Assembly: GCA_021286935.1 (NCBI GenBank)
Contig: JAJTBI010000010.1
Coordinates: forward strand, 1 to 58,575
DNA: 58,575 nt
Source of the DNA: Geobacteraceae bacterium
Lineage (GTDB): Bacteria; Desulfobacterota; Desulfuromonadia; Geobacterales; Pseudopelobacteraceae
Direction of reading: 5' to 3'
Below the pieces are notes generated by a model. The model was not told the DNA's origin, made no database searches, and was given only the letters and a program-made list of their open reading frames with translations. Each line of letters begins with the position of its first letter. The first letter of the stretch is position 1. The position numbers and the translations under genes are program-made. Positions 42,734-52,500 of this stretch are shown piece after piece.

Positions 42734-43012
42734 TTACCAGCGTTTGGTGATCTCAATCAGGTGATACCCAAACTGTGTCTTGACCGGCCCCAGCACCTTG
42801 CCAATCTCACCGGTAAAAACCATCTCATCAAACTCCTTGACCATCTGACCAGGGCCAAACGCCCCCAGATCACCACCCCGCATACGGGAGGGACAGGATG
42901 AGTTGAGCTTGGCCACCTCGCCGAAGTCGGCGCCAGCCTCTATCTCTGTCTTCAGTTTCAGACATTCTTCTTCTGTTGCCACCAGGATGTGCCGTGCAGT
43001 TGCAGTTGCCAT
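42734..43012 (-). CDS. Parvulin-type peptidyl-prolyl cis-trans isomerase
   Basis: The 92-residue protein is a stand-alone rotamase domain: ARHILVATEEEC at the start with the first parvulin His, then GADFGEVAKLNSSCPS, GGDLGAFGPGQMVKEFDEMVF and the terminal GPVKTQFGYHLIEI with the second His. It corresponds to the small cytoplasmic PpiC (Par10) group. There is no signal peptide. An AAGGAGAAG-type ribosome site precedes the ATG. It lies downstream of trpE on the same strand, separated by a repeat element that probably terminates the trpE transcript. Confidence 0.93.
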   Translation of the reverse strand: MATATARHILVATEEECLKLKTEIEAGADFGEVAKLNSSCPSRMRGGDLGAFGPGQMVKEFDEMVFTGEIGKVLGPVKTQFGYHLIEITKRW

Positions 43013-43047
43013 AGTAAACTTCTCCTTTTTTACAGCTTATAATGTAT

Positions 43048-43167
43048 AAAACGTACGAGAAAGGCTGGATACAAGGCGCCCGGCGCGCAGCGACCGAGAC
43101 ATACCGGACCAGGTAGGCGAGGAAACGAGCACCGCGTAACGCCGTAGACAGCCTCCGCAGTCGTTTT
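43048..43167. repeat. Intergenic repeat element copy A
   Basis: About 120 bases closely similar (about 85% by eye) to 56038-56157. It carries outer arms AAACG/CGTTT and AGGCTG/CAGCCT as inverted repeats and the shared block CGCGCAGCGACCGAGACATA. Its end touches the trpE stop codon. It has no coding capacity. The location at the 3' end of a gene, as in copy B, suggests a terminator-like or RNA-processing role. Confidence 0.8.
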
Positions 43168-44644
43168 AGTTCAGCCCTTTTTCAGCTATCTCAATCGCCC
43201 GCCGCACCGCCATCGCCTTGTTAACTGTTTCCAGCCATTCGGTTGCCGGATCAGAGTCAGCCACAATTCCGGCGCCAGCCTGCAGGTGTACCTTACCATC
43301 CTTGACCACCAGGGTGCGGATCGCAATGGCCAGATCCATATTGCCGGAGAAGGATACATACCCCACTGCCCCGCCGTAGACACCGCGTCGCACCGGCTCA
43401 AGCTCGTCAATAATCTCCATGGCCCGGATCTTGGGGGCGCCGGACAGGGTACCAGCCGGGAAGGTGGCCCGCACCAGATCAAAGGCATCCCGACCTTCGG
43501 TTAGCTCGCCCCGCACGTTGGAAACAATATGCATGACATGGGAATAACGCTCGATCACCATCAGCTCGCTGACCTCAACCGTGCCGGTTGTGCAGACCCG
43601 GCCCAGGTCATTGCGGCCCAGATCCACCAGCATGACATGCTCTGCCCGTTCCTTGGGGTCTGCCATCAGCTCTTCCGCCATCAGCGCATCCTGCTCCGGC
43701 GTTGTGCCACGGGGGCGGGTTCCGGCAATGGGACGCAACTCTACCCGGTTGCCTTCCTTACGCACCATTACCTCTGGCGAGGCACCGGTTACCACGGTAT
43801 CGCCACAGCGCAGGAAGAACATATAGGGGGATGGATTCAGGGTACGCAGCACCCGGTAGATATCAAAGGGGTCCACCGTCAGATCACCGGACATCCGCTG
43901 GGACAGCACCACCTGAATGATATCGCCTGAGCGTACATACTCCTTGGCCCTTTCCACGGCAGCCTCATAGTCGGCCTGGGTGGTGTTGGAACTGAACCCC
44001 ACTGAGCTTCCGGCAGGCACGGTGGTGGTTCCGGCAGCCAGCGGTGTCCGCAAACGGGTCACCAGGGCATCAATCCGGCTGACCGCCCCTTGATAGGCAT
44101 CCTCAAGGGAGCTGGTGCCATCCAGATGGGCGGTCGCCACCACCTGGATCTTCTGCTTGACCGTGTCGAAGATCAGCAGGGTATCGGTGATCATGAAGAA
44201 CGAATCCCAGGCGCCGATGGTATCAGGACGTTCGGTGGGCAGCTGTTCAAAATGGCGGACCATGTCATAGCCCAGATAGCCCACCGCACCACCCACAAAA
44301 CGGGGTAGGCCAGCCACTTCCACCGGCTGATACTGTGCCAGCAGATCCCGCAGCAGGCAGGTTGGGTCATCACTTTCATGGGCCTCAATTGCCTGACCGC
44401 GCAGAATCTCAACCCTGCTTCCCTTTGAACGGAGGATCACTGATGGGCTGGCGCCAAGAAAGGAATAGCGCGCCCACTTTTCCCCCCCTTCAATACTTTC
44501 CAGCAGAAAGGAGTAGCAACCGTCATCTATCTTGCGGAACGCAGTGACCGGCGTATCCATATCGGCCATAATCTCACGATAGACCGGCACCAGATTGCCT
44601 TTTTGAGCCAGCTGACAAAATTCATTAAAATCAGGGAACACCAT
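43166..44644 (-). CDS. trpE: Anthranilate synthase component I
   Basis: TrpE makes anthranilate from chorismate with ammonia from TrpG. The 492-residue protein has the N-terminal regulatory region (GCYSFLLESIEGGEKWARYSFLG) that contains the tryptophan-binding residues of the family. The chorismate-binding core follows (about 220-480), with SPEVMVRKEGNRVELRPIAGTRPRG, HVMLVDLGRNDLGRV, TFPAGTLSGAPKIRAMEIIDELEP and the terminal QAGAGIVADSDP. GGAG lies seven bases before the ATG. No other trp gene is adjacent. A promoter-like TTGACA-17-TAGCTT is upstream. Confidence 0.95.
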   Translation of the reverse strand: MVFPDFNEFCQLAQKGNLVPVYREIMADMDTPVTAFRKIDDGCYSFLLESIEGGEKWARYSFLGASPSVILRSKGSRVEILRGQAIEAHESDDPTCLLRDLLAQYQPVEVAGLPRFVGGAVGYLGYDMVRHFEQLPTERPDTIGAWDSFFMITDTLLIFDTVKQKIQVVATAHLDGTSSLEDAYQGAVSRIDALVTRLRTPLAAGTTTVPAGSSVGFSSNTTQADYEAAVERAKEYVRSGDIIQVVLSQRMSGDLTVDPFDIYRVLRTLNPSPYMFFLRCGDTVVTGASPEVMVRKEGNRVELRPIAGTRPRGTTPEQDALMAEELMADPKERAEHVMLVDLGRNDLGRVCTTGTVEVSELMVIERYSHVMHIVSNVRGELTEGRDAFDLVRATFPAGTLSGAPKIRAMEIIDELEPVRRGVYGGAVGYVSFSGNMDLAIAIRTLVVKDGKVHLQAGAGIVADSDPATEWLETVNKAMAVRRAIEIAEKGLN

Positions 44645-44674
44645 GGTATCTCCAAGGTTTGAAGTGGGTTCAGA

Positions 44675-44703
44675 AAGCTAACACAGGGGGTATTTTGTGT
44701 CAA
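44675..44703 (-). promoter_or_regulatory. Sigma-70-type promoter for trpE
   Basis: On the minus strand a perfect TTGACA (44698-44703) is followed after 17 bases by TAGCTT (44675-44680). It lies 31 bases upstream of the trpE ATG. I see no leader peptide with Trp codons or attenuator hairpin, and the short leader leaves no room for one. Confidence 0.55.
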
Positions 44704-44737
44704 CGCTGCACCATTCCCTTTTCATTGTAAAGAGTTG

Positions 44738-44746
44738 TGCTATACT
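44738..44746 (+). promoter_or_regulatory. Extended -10 promoter element for cheV
   Basis: TGC directly before TATACT (44741-44746) forms an extended -10 box. No good -35 sequence stands at the right distance, as often for such promoters. The cheV ATG is 32 bases downstream of the -10 box. Confidence 0.4.
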
Positions 44747-44777
44747 GCCATGACAAAATCCACGGCAGGAGTTCGCC

Positions 44778-45716
44778 ATGAAACAGACCAACATCCTTCT
44801 TGAAAGCGATACCAATGAACTGGAGATCGTGGAGTTCCGCGTTGATGAGCTGGATCCCCACGGCAACCTGGTTCCCTGTCATTACGGGGTCAACGTAGCC
44901 AAGGTACGGGAGATCATCCGCCTGCCCCAGTTAACCAAGGCCCTGAATACCTCCGACTCCGTGGAAGGGATGATCAAACTGCGGGAAAAAGTGATCCCGG
45001 TCCTGAATCTTGCCAAGATTCTAAACAAGTATACCGGTGACCTGACTGCAGACCGGGTCATTGTCCTTGAATTTAACAACGTGATGGTAGGGGTGCTGGT
45101 GCACTCCGTCTCCCGCATCTACCGTATCTCCTGGAAAAACGTTGAGGCACCAGCATCATCCTTGTACTCAGATCAGGTCACCGGTCTGGTCAAGATGGAT
45201 GACCGTATTATCCTGGTACTGGATTTTGAGAAGATCGTGGCTGAATTCTGCGCCTCAAGTGCCCTGAAGCCACTGGCCCCGGAGCAACTGCTTGAAAGTG
45301 CCGGTGTTGATCGTAGCAGCAAAAGCATCCTGGTTGCTGATGATTCCCCCTTTATTCGCCACACCATGTGCAGCGCACTGCGGGGTGCCGGTTATAATGT
45401 TGAAGAGGCGGTTAACGGCGCCGAGGCCTGGGAGAAAATTCAGAAAAAGATGCAGCAATGCGCTGCTGATGGCGTAGCATTCCGTTCCAGAATGCAACTA
45501 CTGATCACTGACGTGGAAATGCCCCAGATGGACGGTCTGCACCTGACCTCACTGGTCCGCAAGGAAGACAGCCTGAAGGAGTTGCCGATCATCATCTTCT
45601 CTTCGCTGGCTTCAGAGGACAACATCCGCAAATGGCATGACCTGGGAGCCCAGCAGATCCTGACCAAGCCGGACCTGCCCAACCTGGTTAAGTACGCCGA
45701 CCAGTACACGCTGTAA
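44778..45716 (+). CDS. cheV: Chemotaxis adaptor CheV (CheW domain plus receiver)
   Basis: CheV couples chemoreceptors to the CheA kinase and, through its receiver domain, helps adaptation. The 312-residue protein has an N-terminal CheW-like domain (about 15-165: EFRVDE, YGVNVAKVREIIRLPQLTKAL, MIKLREKVIPVLNLAKILN) and a C-terminal receiver domain (about 183-310: ILVADDSPFIRH, phosphoacceptor Asp245 in LLITDVEMPQMDG, and the late Lys in ILTKPD). It stands alone with its own promoter and terminator, outside any che cluster. A CAGGAG ribosome site precedes the ATG. Confidence 0.95.
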   Translation: MKQTNILLESDTNELEIVEFRVDELDPHGNLVPCHYGVNVAKVREIIRLPQLTKALNTSDSVEGMIKLREKVIPVLNLAKILNKYTGDLTADRVIVLEFNNVMVGVLVHSVSRIYRISWKNVEAPASSLYSDQVTGLVKMDDRIILVLDFEKIVAEFCASSALKPLAPEQLLESAGVDRSSKSILVADDSPFIRHTMCSALRGAGYNVEEAVNGAEAWEKIQKKMQQCAADGVAFRSRMQLLITDVEMPQMDGLHLTSLVRKEDSLKELPIIIFSSLASEDNIRKWHDLGAQQILTKPDLPNLVKYADQYTL

Positions 45717-45735
45717 ACAGCAGATCTTCACGCAC

Positions 45736-45773
45736 CACAACGCCCGCTTCGGATCACCGGAGCGGGCGTTGTG
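45736..45773 (+). terminator. Strong hairpin terminator after cheV
   Basis: A 17-bp stem (45736-45752 with 45757-45773, one G-T wobble) closes an ATCA tetraloop 19 bases after the cheV stop. No T run follows directly, so it may act bidirectionally between cheV and the convergent GGDEF-EAL gene. Confidence 0.7.
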
Positions 45774-45794
45774 TATAAAACCTTCAAAATGTGA

Positions 45795-45828
45795 TTTCTC
45801 ACGCAAAGCCGCGGAGTTCGCAGAGAAA
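45795..45828. repeat. Short intergenic hairpin repeat of the CGCAAAG type
   Basis: TTTCTC and GAGAAA arms enclose three 9-base units (CGCAAAGCC, GCGGAGTT, CGCAGAGAA by eye) of the kind ACGCAAAG..CGC that I know as a dispersed intergenic repeat in many delta-proteobacterial and other genomes. Its role is unknown. It lies between the cheV terminator and the end of the GGDEF-EAL gene. Confidence 0.45.
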
Positions 45829-45859
45829 ACAAAAAACACCCCTGCAGACTAAACAACCG

Positions 45860-48800
45860 CTACAGACTCTGTTTCAACAACGCCGCAAACTCGTCAGCCG
45901 GAACCGGCTTACTGCTAAAATACCCCTGATACAGATCACAGCCCAATTCTTTAAGTGCATCAAGCTGATCCTGCCGCTCAACACCTTCAGCAAGCACCTT
46001 GAATTCCATACTCCTGGCCATGAAAACAATCGTACTGACCAGCCGTAGATCCTTGTTGCTCTGGGGGATATCATCCACAAACGATTTATCTATCTTCAGC
46101 ATATGCAACGGAAAGTGTTTGAGGTAGGCCAGTGAAGAATAGCCGGTACCAAAATCATCCAGAGCCAGACGCACCCCCAGTTTGCGCAGTCCATGCAGCA
46201 GTTTGATGGTCTGCTTACCCGGCTGCATCAAGGCAGACTCTGTCACCTCAAGTTCCAGCAGTTCTGCCGGGAAGCCGGTGGTATGCAGCACATCAGCCAC
46301 CACCTGGCAGATATCCACCTGATGAAACTGATGAGCAGAAAGGTTGACAGACAGCGAAATTGGCCCTAGGCCGGCATCAAGCCAAGCCCTGCCCTGCTGG
46401 CAGGTCTGGCGCAGAATCCACTCTCCCATCGGCACAATACAGCCGATCTCTTCTGCCAGCGGGATAAAACGGGCTGGCATAAGCAACCCCATATCCTGAC
46501 TTTGCCAGCGCATCAACGCCTCTGCCCCGATGATCTTTCCCGTGGCCAACTCCACCTGGGGCTGATACACAACCCGCAGTTCATTCAACTCAACCGCCCG
46601 CCGCAAGCGGTTGCCCAGCTGAATCCGCTCCGTTGCCTGGGCAGTCAGCTCTTCGCTGAACAGGGCAAAACCGCCGCGTCCCCGCTGTTTGGCCCTGAAG
46701 AGCGCTGAATCAGCCGCCTGCAACAGATCCGTGGTTGTCTGGGCGTGATCAGGAAACAGGGCAATACCGATACTGACACCGATCCTCAGTTCAACCAGGT
46801 TTTCAAGCTGAAACGGCTCCTGTAGATGACTCACCAGATCTTCAGCCACCAGCACAACCGTGGACAGCTCTTGAACCCCCTCCAGCAGGACAATAAACTC
46901 GTCCCCACCCAGACGTGCCACCGTATCGGTTACCCGCATCTGCTGCTGCAGGCGTTGGGCAACCAGACACAACAGGGCATCACCGGTCGGATGGCCAAAG
47001 CTGTCATTGATATCCTTGAAGTGATCAAGATCAAGACAGAGCAGGGCCAGAGACGTTTTCTGGCGCTGGGCACGGGCCAGTGCCTGGGTCAAAAGGGAGC
47101 AGGCCATCTGACGATTGGGAAGATCAGTCAACGGATCATACCAGGACAGGTAGGTAAGCTTCTGCTCCGAAGCATCCATCTCCAGGGCATAGGCCAGATC
47201 CCCCACCAGCTCATCCATCAGACTCTGTTCGTCATGATCAAAAAAATTGTTTTCAGCCGCATAGACCACCAGCAAAGCTGCACCTGTCCGGTCTGGTGTA
47301 ATCTGATAGGTTGCCTGTGACCCAAACGGCTTGTTCTTGTATAACGAAGCGCAACAGTTGCAAAGCATCAACTCCGCATTCTCCGGGGTGATGGTTGACA
47401 TGATCATCGTTCCATCCCCACCCCGCGCAACCGCTTGCAGATGTTCACTACCCCTGAATTCCTTCAGCATATCCAGCGTTATACCGGCTGCTGCAACGGG
47501 GGTATAACCTCCTGCACCATCAGCCACCCCTATCCAGGCCATTACAAAGTTATCATCAGACACCAGGGTTGCGCAGACAAACTGGAACAACTCGGTCGGC
47601 GGCGGTTTATGCACGATCTTCTGATTGATGGCAGACAGAATCCGGTACAGGCGGGCCAGACGTCTGGTTTCCTGCTCCAGCTGTTTTTCACGGGTGATCA
47701 CCCGCCCACAGCCCACGGTTCCCAGCAGCACGCCATCCTGATCAAAAAAAGGCGCCTTATACACATCCATATGCAAAAATTGGCCTTGTACGTTGCCATA
47801 TTCTTCAAACCGTTGTGCTGTAAGCTCCTTCAGCACATTCTTATCAGAATCGCCACAAAGCTCTCCAAAACTATACCAATCTTTCTGATCAGGCCGTTCG
47901 GCCCGTATACGATTTGAATATTCCTCATGGTTTTTCCCGATCGGTTCAGCCGTGTCATCGGTCAGCAGCAACAGGCGGGCATTGGCCAGGTTGGTAAACA
48001 GATAGTTCCCCTGCAGATCCTTGGCCCAGATCAGGTCCGGCACGTTATCGGTAATCAGCCGTAACAGCTGCGCAGTTCTGTGTTGTTCTGCTGAAACCCT
48101 GATCAGCTCGTCCATTTGCTGCTGAATCGTTTCCTGCTGCTGATCAAGTTCAGCCACCATCCGGTTCAGACTGGCGGCAAGAATCTCCAGCTCCGGCCCT
48201 CCCTGGGGCTGTACATAGCGGGCAGACCCGGCCAATTGCGGCAGATGCTGCAAATGCACGGCAAAATCGGCCAGCGGCGCGGTCAGGCGCTGGGTCAGCC
48301 ACCAGCTGATACCAGCTCCGATGCTCCCCAGCCCGGCAATCAGCGCCACCAGCAGCACAGCTGCGTTATACAGCGGTGCCGCCGCTTCCTGCTCGGAAAA
48401 TGTAGCCGCCAGAATCCAGGGAGCCTGCGTCAGCTGCCTGAAGCTGGCGATCTGCTTTATACGCCGAGAATTAACCGTCGTACCTGACCCGCTCCAGCCG
48501 CTGATCGCCCGATCAAGCAGATGGTTCACCCCAGGCAGGGCGGTTGTGCCCAGTATTCTGGTCGGATCAGGATGTACCAGCATGGTGCGGTCTTTATTGT
48601 AAAGATACAGATAGCCACTGCTGCCTACCCGGCGTTGAGCCAGAGAACCTAGAAAATTGGGTTGATCAAGCCTGACACCACCGGAAAGAAACCCGATGGT
48701 GGCGCCGGACGAATTCTTGATCGGCGCCAGAAGCTGCACAACGGGATGATGGGGCGGTTTGGTGGAACGAAACGGGATGCTGATAATCGGCTTGTCTTCC

Positions 48801-49225
48801 TTGAAAGCCTGTTTAAAAAACGGATACTCGGCAAACTCCCGGATGGTACGGTCTGGATAATAAGGTGTTTCAGCCATCAGCCGTCCTGTCCGGGTAAACA
48901 AGGCCAGGCCGTTATCAAAGATACTCTGGATACCGGTACGGTTGCTCAGAAAACGTTGGGCAGCAACGGGATCTGTCAACGTAGTGTGAGGTGTAACCAG
49001 AGCCACCCCTGCAAGGGCATCCAGCGAGGCATGCAACTGATCGTCAATCCCCTGAGCAAGCCCTTCCAGCAATGTTTCCTGCTGTCGGGACAGGGTGCCG
49101 GTATACTGTCGATACAATACAATCAGCACACTGGAAACAATGCAGGTTACCAGCAACAAACCGGTAACAACCATCACCAGCGCAAGGCGTCTATTAAGGC
49201 TGAGGCGATTCCAGAAACGATGCAA
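45860..49225 (-). CDS. Membrane GGDEF-EAL protein with Cache, PAS and GAF input domains
   Basis: The 1121-residue protein would make and/or degrade cyclic di-GMP. The order is a membrane helix (about 15-37), a periplasmic double-Cache-like sensor (about 40-285, FDNGLALFTRTGRLMAETPYYPDRTI), a second membrane helix (about 290-312), a HAMP-like segment, PAS (about 395-510), GAF (about 530-690), GGDEF and EAL. The cyclase signature GGDEF is intact at 773-777, with a product-inhibition I-site RVTD at 764-767. The EAL motif is intact at 902-904, and NLSAHQF and DDFGTGYSSLAYL follow. Both activities are therefore possible. The Cache domain points to a small extracellular ligand. GGAAGGGG lies six bases before the ATG. 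Confidence 0.94.
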   Translation of the reverse strand: MHRFWNRLSLNRRLALVMVVTGLLLVTCIVSSVLIVLYRQYTGTLSRQQETLLEGLAQGIDDQLHASLDALAGVALVTPHTTLTDPVAAQRFLSNRTGIQSIFDNGLALFTRTGRLMAETPYYPDRTIREFAEYPFFKQAFKEDKPIISIPFRSTKPPHHPVVQLLAPIKNSSGATIGFLSGGVRLDQPNFLGSLAQRRVGSSGYLYLYNKDRTMLVHPDPTRILGTTALPGVNHLLDRAISGWSGSGTTVNSRRIKQIASFRQLTQAPWILAATFSEQEAAAPLYNAAVLLVALIAGLGSIGAGISWWLTQRLTAPLADFAVHLQHLPQLAGSARYVQPQGGPELEILAASLNRMVAELDQQQETIQQQMDELIRVSAEQHRTAQLLRLITDNVPDLIWAKDLQGNYLFTNLANARLLLLTDDTAEPIGKNHEEYSNRIRAERPDQKDWYSFGELCGDSDKNVLKELTAQRFEEYGNVQGQFLHMDVYKAPFFDQDGVLLGTVGCGRVITREKQLEQETRRLARLYRILSAINQKIVHKPPPTELFQFVCATLVSDDNFVMAWIGVADGAGGYTPVAAAGITLDMLKEFRGSEHLQAVARGGDGTMIMSTITPENAELMLCNCCASLYKNKPFGSQATYQITPDRTGAALLVVYAAENNFFDHDEQSLMDELVGDLAYALEMDASEQKLTYLSWYDPLTDLPNRQMACSLLTQALARAQRQKTSLALLCLDLDHFKDINDSFGHPTGDALLCLVAQRLQQQMRVTDTVARLGGDEFIVLLEGVQELSTVVLVAEDLVSHLQEPFQLENLVELRIGVSIGIALFPDHAQTTTDLLQAADSALFRAKQRGRGGFALFSEELTAQATERIQLGNRLRRAVELNELRVVYQPQVELATGKIIGAEALMRWQSQDMGLLMPARFIPLAEEIGCIVPMGEWILRQTCQQGRAWLDAGLGPISLSVNLSAHQFHQVDICQVVADVLHTTGFPAELLELEVTESALMQPGKQTIKLLHGLRKLGVRLALDDFGTGYSSLAYLKHFPLHMLKIDKSFVDDIPQSNKDLRLVSTIVFMARSMEFKVLAEGVERQDQLDALKELGCDLYQGYFSSKPVPADEFAALLKQSL

Positions 49226-49308
49226 TCAACAACCCCTTCCAGACTTGCAACCTGCCTGCCGTTCTCATTGAATGGATACAGCCAGGGCAGCTGCAGTAAA
49301 ATTGAGGA

Positions 49309-49314
49309 ATTATA
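49309..49314 (-). promoter_or_regulatory. -10 box of the GGDEF-EAL gene
   Basis: A perfect TATAAT on the minus strand lies 84 bases upstream of the GGDEF-EAL start. No convincing -35 is seen (TGGTTT at 17 bases), so an activator may be needed or the match may be chance. Confidence 0.3.
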
Positions 49315-49455
49315 TTAACATAAAACAGTGAAAACCACCTATGTTTTAATGAGTTTTTCAGACCATCACCGAACGGGTACCGCTTACCGTACCACAAGCG
49401 CCGGTCGACTACCTGACATCTCACAACAGCAGCAGACATCCGGTACTTTTTCCTG

Positions 49456-49484
49456 TTGACATCCCCCCCTGTTTCTGGTTAAGT
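49456..49484 (+). promoter_or_regulatory. Sigma-70-type promoter for pyc
   Basis: TTGACA at 49456-49461, a 17-base spacer, and TTAAGT at 49479-49484. Transcription would start near 49491. A run of seven C in the spacer is unusual. Confidence 0.5.
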
Positions 49485-49589
49485 GCCGCCACCGTAAACA
49501 CCATAACCATTCAAAATAACTAAATTTTTTAAGCATTACTAAAAATCATCGAACGAACCTTTACTACCATCAAAAACAGGAGAAACGGC

Positions 49590-52500
49590 ATGAAGAAAAT
49601 CAACAAGTTCCGTAAGGTAATGGCTGCCAACCGCGGCGAAATTGCCATTCGCATCTTCCGGGCCTGTACCGAGCTGGGGATCAGCACCGTGGCGCTCTAC
49701 TCGGAAGAGGATAAACTTTCCCTGCACCGCTACAAGGCCGACGAGGCCTACCTGATCGGCAAGGGCAAGGCGCCGATCGACGCCTATCTGGGAATTGACG
49801 AGATCATCGCCCTGGCCCTGAAGGCCGATGTTGATGCGATCCACCCCGGCTACGGCTTCCTGGCTGAAAATGCTGAATTTGCTGAAAAGTGCGAGGCAGC
49901 CGGTATCACCTTTATCGGCCCCACTGCAGAGATGCAGCGCGCCCTGGGTGACAAGGTTGCCGGCCGTAAGGCTGCCATGGCTGCCACCGTCCCTGTGGTT
50001 CCCGGCACTGAAGATCCGATTGAGAAGGAAGAGGATGCTCTCAAGTTTGCTAAAGAGCATGGATATCCGATCATCATCAAGGCTGCTGCCGGTGGTGGTG
50101 GACGCGGTATGCGGGTGGCCCGCAACAAAAAAGAGCTGACCGAAGGCCTGGTTGCTGCAGCCAGCGAAGCAAAGGCCGCCTTTGGCAATGCCACCGTCTT
50201 CCTTGAGCGCTACATTGAAAACCCCAAGCATATTGAAGTACAGGTACTGGGGGACAACTACGGCAACCTGGTCCACCTGTTTGAGCGTGACTGCTCCATC
50301 CAGCGCCGCCACCAGAAGGTGGTTGAATTTGCCCCGTCCCTCTGCCTGACCCAGCAGCAGCGCGAAGAGATCTGCACCGCCGCCCTCAAGATCGCTGGTC
50401 AGGTCAAGTACCGCAACGCTGGTACGGTCGAGTTCCTGGTGGACCAGGAAGGCAGCTTCTACTTTATCGAGATGAACCCCCGTATCCAGGTTGAACACAC
50501 CGTGACCGAGATGATCACCGGTCGCAACCTGGTGCAGAACCAGCTGCTGGTGGCCCAGGGCTACAAGCTGTCCGACCCGGAGATCAATATCCCGTCACAA
50601 AGCGCTATTGATATGCGGGGCTACGCCATCCAGTGCCGGATCACCACTGAAGATCCGGCCAACAACTTTGCCCCGGATTTCGGCACCCTGACCACCTACC
50701 GTTCTGCCGCCGGCGCCGGTATCCGTCTGGATGCAGGCAACGCCTTCACCGGCGCCCAGATCACCCCCCACTACGACTCGCTGTTGGTCAAGGTCAGCTC
50801 CTGGGGACTCAACTTCAAGGATGCCGCCTCCATCATGAACCGTGCCCTGCAGGAATTCCGGGTTCGCGGAGTCAAGACCAACATCGGTTTCCTGGAAAAC
50901 GTCATCACCCACTCCGTCTTTCTGGGTGGCAAGTGTGACACCTCGTTTATTGAAAAGCACCCGGAACTGCTGCAGTTCCGTGAGAAAAAAGACCGCGCCA
51001 GTAAGGTACTCTCCTTCCTGGGAGATGTGATCGTCAACGGCTCACCCGGCATTGTCAAACCGCTGAAATCCGCTGATCTGATTGAGGCGGTGGTACCTGA
51101 GGTAGACTTCACCCAGCCCCGCCCCTCCGGTTCCCGTGACCTGTTCATGAAACTGGGTGCCGAAGGGCTCTCCAAGTGGATTCTGGAACAGAAGAAACTG
51201 TTGATCACCGACACCACCATGCGGGATGCCCACCAATCCAACCTGGCCACCCGCGTGCGGACCCATGACCTGCTCAAGATCGCCGAGCCCACCTCCTACC
51301 TGGGGGCAGACCTGTTCTCGCTGGAATGCTGGGGCGGCGCCACCTTTGACGTTTCCATGCGTTTCCTGAAGGAAGATCCCTGGCAGCGCCTGCACAAACT
51401 GTCCGAAGCGATCCCCAACATCCTGTTCCAGATGCTGCTGCGCGGCTCTAACGCCGTGGGTTACACCAACTACCCGGACAACGTGGTACAGAAATTTGTT
51501 ATTGAAGCAGCCAACTCCGGTGTCGATATCTTCCGGATCTTTGACTCCCTGAACTGGACCACCGGTATGCAGGTGGCCATGGAAGCGGTCCGTAAATCCG
51601 GCAAGATCTGCGAGGCCGCCATCTGCTACACCGGCGACATCACCGATCCCAAGCGGGACAAATATCCTCTGGAATACTACGTCAACATGGCCAAAGAGCT
51701 GGAGAAGATGGGTGCCCATATCCTGGCCATCAAGGATATGGCCGGTCTGCTCAAGCCGCTGGCGGCCTACAAGCTGGTCAAGGCGCTGAAAGAAAACATC
51801 GGTATCCCGGTCCACCTGCACACCCACGACACCTCCTCCAACGGCTCTGCCATGCTGCTGAAGGCTGCCGAGGCCGGGGTGGATATCGTGGATGCCGCCC
51901 TTTCCTCCCTGTCCGGCCTGACTGCCCAGCCCAACCTGAACGCCTTGGTCTCCACCCTGGAAGGCAGCGAGCGTGATCCATTGGTCAACGCCGCTGGCCT
52001 GCAGAAGCTGGCCAACTACTGGGAGACGGTACGGGATTACTATGCACCGTTCGAATCCGGCCTCAAGTCCGGCACCGCCGAGGTCTACCACCATGAGATC
52101 CCCGGTGGTCAGTACTCAAACTACAAGCCGCAGGTGGCTGGCCTGGGCCTGATTGAGCGTTGGGATGAGTGCAAGGAGATGTACCACAAGGTCAACATGA
52201 TGTTCGGCGACATCGTCAAGGTAACCCCCTCATCCAAGGTAGTTGGCGATATGGCCATGTTCCTGGTCAAGAACAACCTCCAGCCGGAAGATGTCTACAC
52301 CACCACTGAAGACCTGGCCTTCCCGGAATCAGTTGTCGGCATGTTCAAGGGTATGCTGGGCCAACCGTACCAGGGCTGGCCGGAAGAGCTGCAGAAGATC
52401 ATCCTGAAAGGCCAACAGCCGATCACCTGCCGCCCCGGTGAACTGCTTGAACCGGCTGATTTTGATGAAGAACGCCTGATTCTGGAAGAAAAACTGGGAC

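Larger units (their letters stand above)
49226..49589. other. 364-base divergent intergenic region, GGDEF-EAL / pyc
   Basis: No protein or RNA gene was recognised. It contains promoter candidates for both directions (listed separately), an inverted pair GGTAC/GTACC around 49376-49396, and an AT-rich stretch before pyc. The pyc leader from the candidate promoter is about 100 bases. Confidence 0.5.

Noticed and set aside
42614..43167. tRNA or small RNA genes in the GC-rich intergenic elements
   Set aside because: No cloverleaf, anticodon arm or CCA end could be found; the dyads are better explained as repeat elements.
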